NCBI GenBank assembly: GCA_002721365.1
Contig: PBKC01000011.1
Span: 1 to 38,028, forward strand
Source of the DNA: Rhodospirillaceae bacterium
Lineage (GTDB): Bacteria; Pseudomonadota; Alphaproteobacteria; GCA-2721365
Length of the DNA: 38,028 nt
Direction: 5' to 3'
How positions within the stretch are numbered: the first letter of the stretch is position 1; the number at the start of each line of letters is the position of its first letter. Below are positions 37,374 to 38,028 of the stretch, in pieces. The translations under genes were made by a program, and so were the position numbers. Under the pieces are notes generated by a model that made no database searches, was not told the origin of the DNA, and was given only the letters and a program-made list of their open reading frames with translations.

Positions 37374-37401
37374 GCGGGGACCCGGATCGCCGGGTCCCCG
37401 C
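37374..37401. terminator. 12-pair perfect GC hairpin, possible terminator
   Basis: GCGGGGACCCGG pairs perfectly with CCGGGTCCCCGC around an ATCG loop. It lies 180 bases after the coiled-coil gene and has no T tract. It could stop read-through toward infA or stabilise an upstream transcript end. Confidence 0.5.
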
Positions 37402-37483
37402 TTCCAGCTGCCGCTTTGGAATTTGCCAAGCGGTAACTTTTTGAAGAATCGGCGCTTTCATTGGCCGCCATCACCCCGTTAAC

Positions 37484-37512
37484 TTGACTTCCTCGGCGTC
37501 GCCCCCTATTTG
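37484..37512 (+). promoter_or_regulatory. Probable infA promoter
   Basis: TTGACT (37484-37489), a 17-base spacer and TATTTG (37507-37512) lie 31 bases upstream of the infA ATG. The -35 is close to the consensus and the -10 is weaker. Confidence 0.6.
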
Positions 37513-37543
37513 GGCAGGGTCGTTTACCTATCTTGGAGTTGGT

Positions 37544-37762
37544 ATGTCGAAAGAAGATCTTCTTGAAATTGGCGGTACCGTCGTCGAAAAGCTGCCCAAC
37601 GCAATGTTCCGCGTGAAGCTGGACAACGATCACGAAATCATCGCTCAGCCCAAGGGCAAGATGCGCAAGTTCCGGATCCGCGTCATGCCGGGCGACAAGG
37701 TGGACGTTGAGATGTCCCCCTACGACCTGACCAAGGGTCGCATCACCTACCGTTACAAGTAA
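37544..37762 (+). CDS. infA: Translation initiation factor IF-1
   Basis: This 72-residue protein is a single S1/OB-fold domain that occupies the ribosomal A site during initiation. It matches the family over its full length: [31 protein letters not shown] and the C-terminal [15 protein letters not shown]. The loop before GKMRK reads AQPK instead of the usual AH(I/T)(S/A), and [10 protein letters not shown] replaces GKMRKNRIRV, so a few rRNA-contact positions are unusual. GGAG lies seven bases before the ATG. It stands alone behind its own promoter and is followed by a hairpin. Confidence 0.95.
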   Translation: MSKEDLLEIGGTVVEKLPNAMFRVKLDNDHEIIAQPKGKMRKFRIRVMPGDKVDVEMSPYDLTKGRITYRYK

Positions 37763-37778
37763 GGGCGTTTCCGCCCTT
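37761..37778 (+). terminator. Hairpin at the end of infA
   Basis: AAGGGCG and CGCCCTT form a perfect seven-pair stem with a TTTC loop; the stop codon runs into the first arm. No T tract follows, so the terminator call is moderate. Confidence 0.55.
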
Positions 37779-37853
37779 CATCGGCGCCGGGGGCTCTCCG
37801 GTCCCCATCCGCCGCCAGAGCACCGACACGAACACAAGACCGCCGGTCGAGCG

Positions 37854-38028
37854 TCAGCAGCCCTGTTGACGCCAAGTGGACCGTTTGCGGTAGATCGTCG
37901 ACGGGCTGATGCCCAGATAAGTCGCCGCCCGCGGAATATTCCCGTCGCAGGCGGCGATCGCGCGCTCGACCGCTTCCCGTTCGACATCGACCAGGGGACG
38001 GATCAGCGGATGGTACGAACCGTTCGCC
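37854..38028 (-). CDS. Fis-type DNA-binding C-terminus of a regulator (cut by window edge)
   Basis: The last 57 codons of a leftward gene are visible. They encode [20 protein letters not shown] and [18 protein letters not shown], a Fis-type helix-turn-helix as found at the end of NtrC-family sigma-54 activators and of short response regulators. The stop TGA is at 37854-37856. The rest of the protein lies beyond the right edge, so the receiver or AAA+ domain cannot be seen. The ending STIYRKR is common in alphaproteobacterial response regulators with this domain. Confidence 0.85.
   Translation of the reverse strand, partial: ANGSYHPLIRPLVDVEREAVERAIAACDGNIPRAATYLGISPSTIYRKRSTWRQQGC

Larger units (their letters stand above)
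37195..37543. other. Intergenic region before infA
   Basis: About 350 bases hold a strong hairpin (37374-37401) and the infA promoter (37484-37512). Otherwise I see no supported gene or RNA. Confidence 0.5.

Noticed and set aside
37377..37401. Considered as an attenuator of infA
   Set aside because: The infA promoter boxes lie downstream of the hairpin, so it cannot be in the infA leader.

Overview
The window is GC-rich chromosomal DNA from an alphaproteobacterium, probably a free-living member of the Rhodospirillales or a relative. This is inferred from gene content: a methionine synthase split into two genes beside metF and an ArsR-methyltransferase fusion, a two-part glycine decarboxylase (gcvPA/gcvPB) behind a tandem glycine riboswitch, an hpn hopanoid cluster that includes dxs and ispH, and an IF-1 of alphaproteobacterial type. 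Genes are tightly packed, with many 1-11 base overlaps and several GTG/TTG starts. No insertion sequence, phage gene, CRISPR array, rRNA or convincing tRNA was seen.

Layout. 1-3788 (minus): the upstream part of a chemosensory operon, cheW - cheR with TPRs - cheW - transducer, cut by the left edge; the gene set resembles Wsp/Frz-type 'alternative function' systems. 3789-4562: AT-richer DNA without a credible gene. 4563-6584 (plus): a three-gene catabolic-looking cassette (SDR dehydrogenase, cupin, 2-keto-4-pentenoate hydratase family). 6705-12379 (minus): one-carbon/methionine operon (ArsR-methyltransferase regulator, metF, two halves of metH) with a palindromic operator candidate upstream. 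12749-14179 (plus): mlaA and mlaC of the outer-membrane lipid asymmetry system. 14251-18726 (minus): gcvT-gcvH-gcvPA-gcvPB under a tandem glycine riboswitch. 19048-21836: thiolase, L,D-transpeptidase lipoprotein, a DUF6524-like membrane protein and CutA.

21935-31936: hopanoid region. A candidate small RNA gene (promoter, C-rich loops, intrinsic terminator) precedes hpnC-hpnD-hpnE-dxs-shc-hpnG on the plus strand. hpnH and ispH run toward them on the minus strand, and hpnG and hpnH overlap tail to tail by 63 bases. Together they cover the first (Dxs) and last (IspH) steps of the MEP isoprenoid pathway, squalene synthesis (HpnCDE), cyclisation (Shc) and the first two side-chain steps (HpnH, HpnG).

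32236-38028: a Sel1-repeat protein, an acyl-CoA ligase, two c-type cytochromes, a DUF1232 membrane protein, a membrane-anchored coiled-coil protein of unknown function, infA, and the Fis-type C-terminus of a regulator cut by the right edge.

The items most worth a second look are the candidate sRNA at 21970-22103, the ArsR-methyltransferase operator at 12401-12416, the terminator-like inverted repeat that holds the gcv promoter -35 in its loop (18987-19025), the hpnG/hpnH overlap, and the 20-base perfect palindrome between the acyl-CoA ligase and the cytochrome genes.
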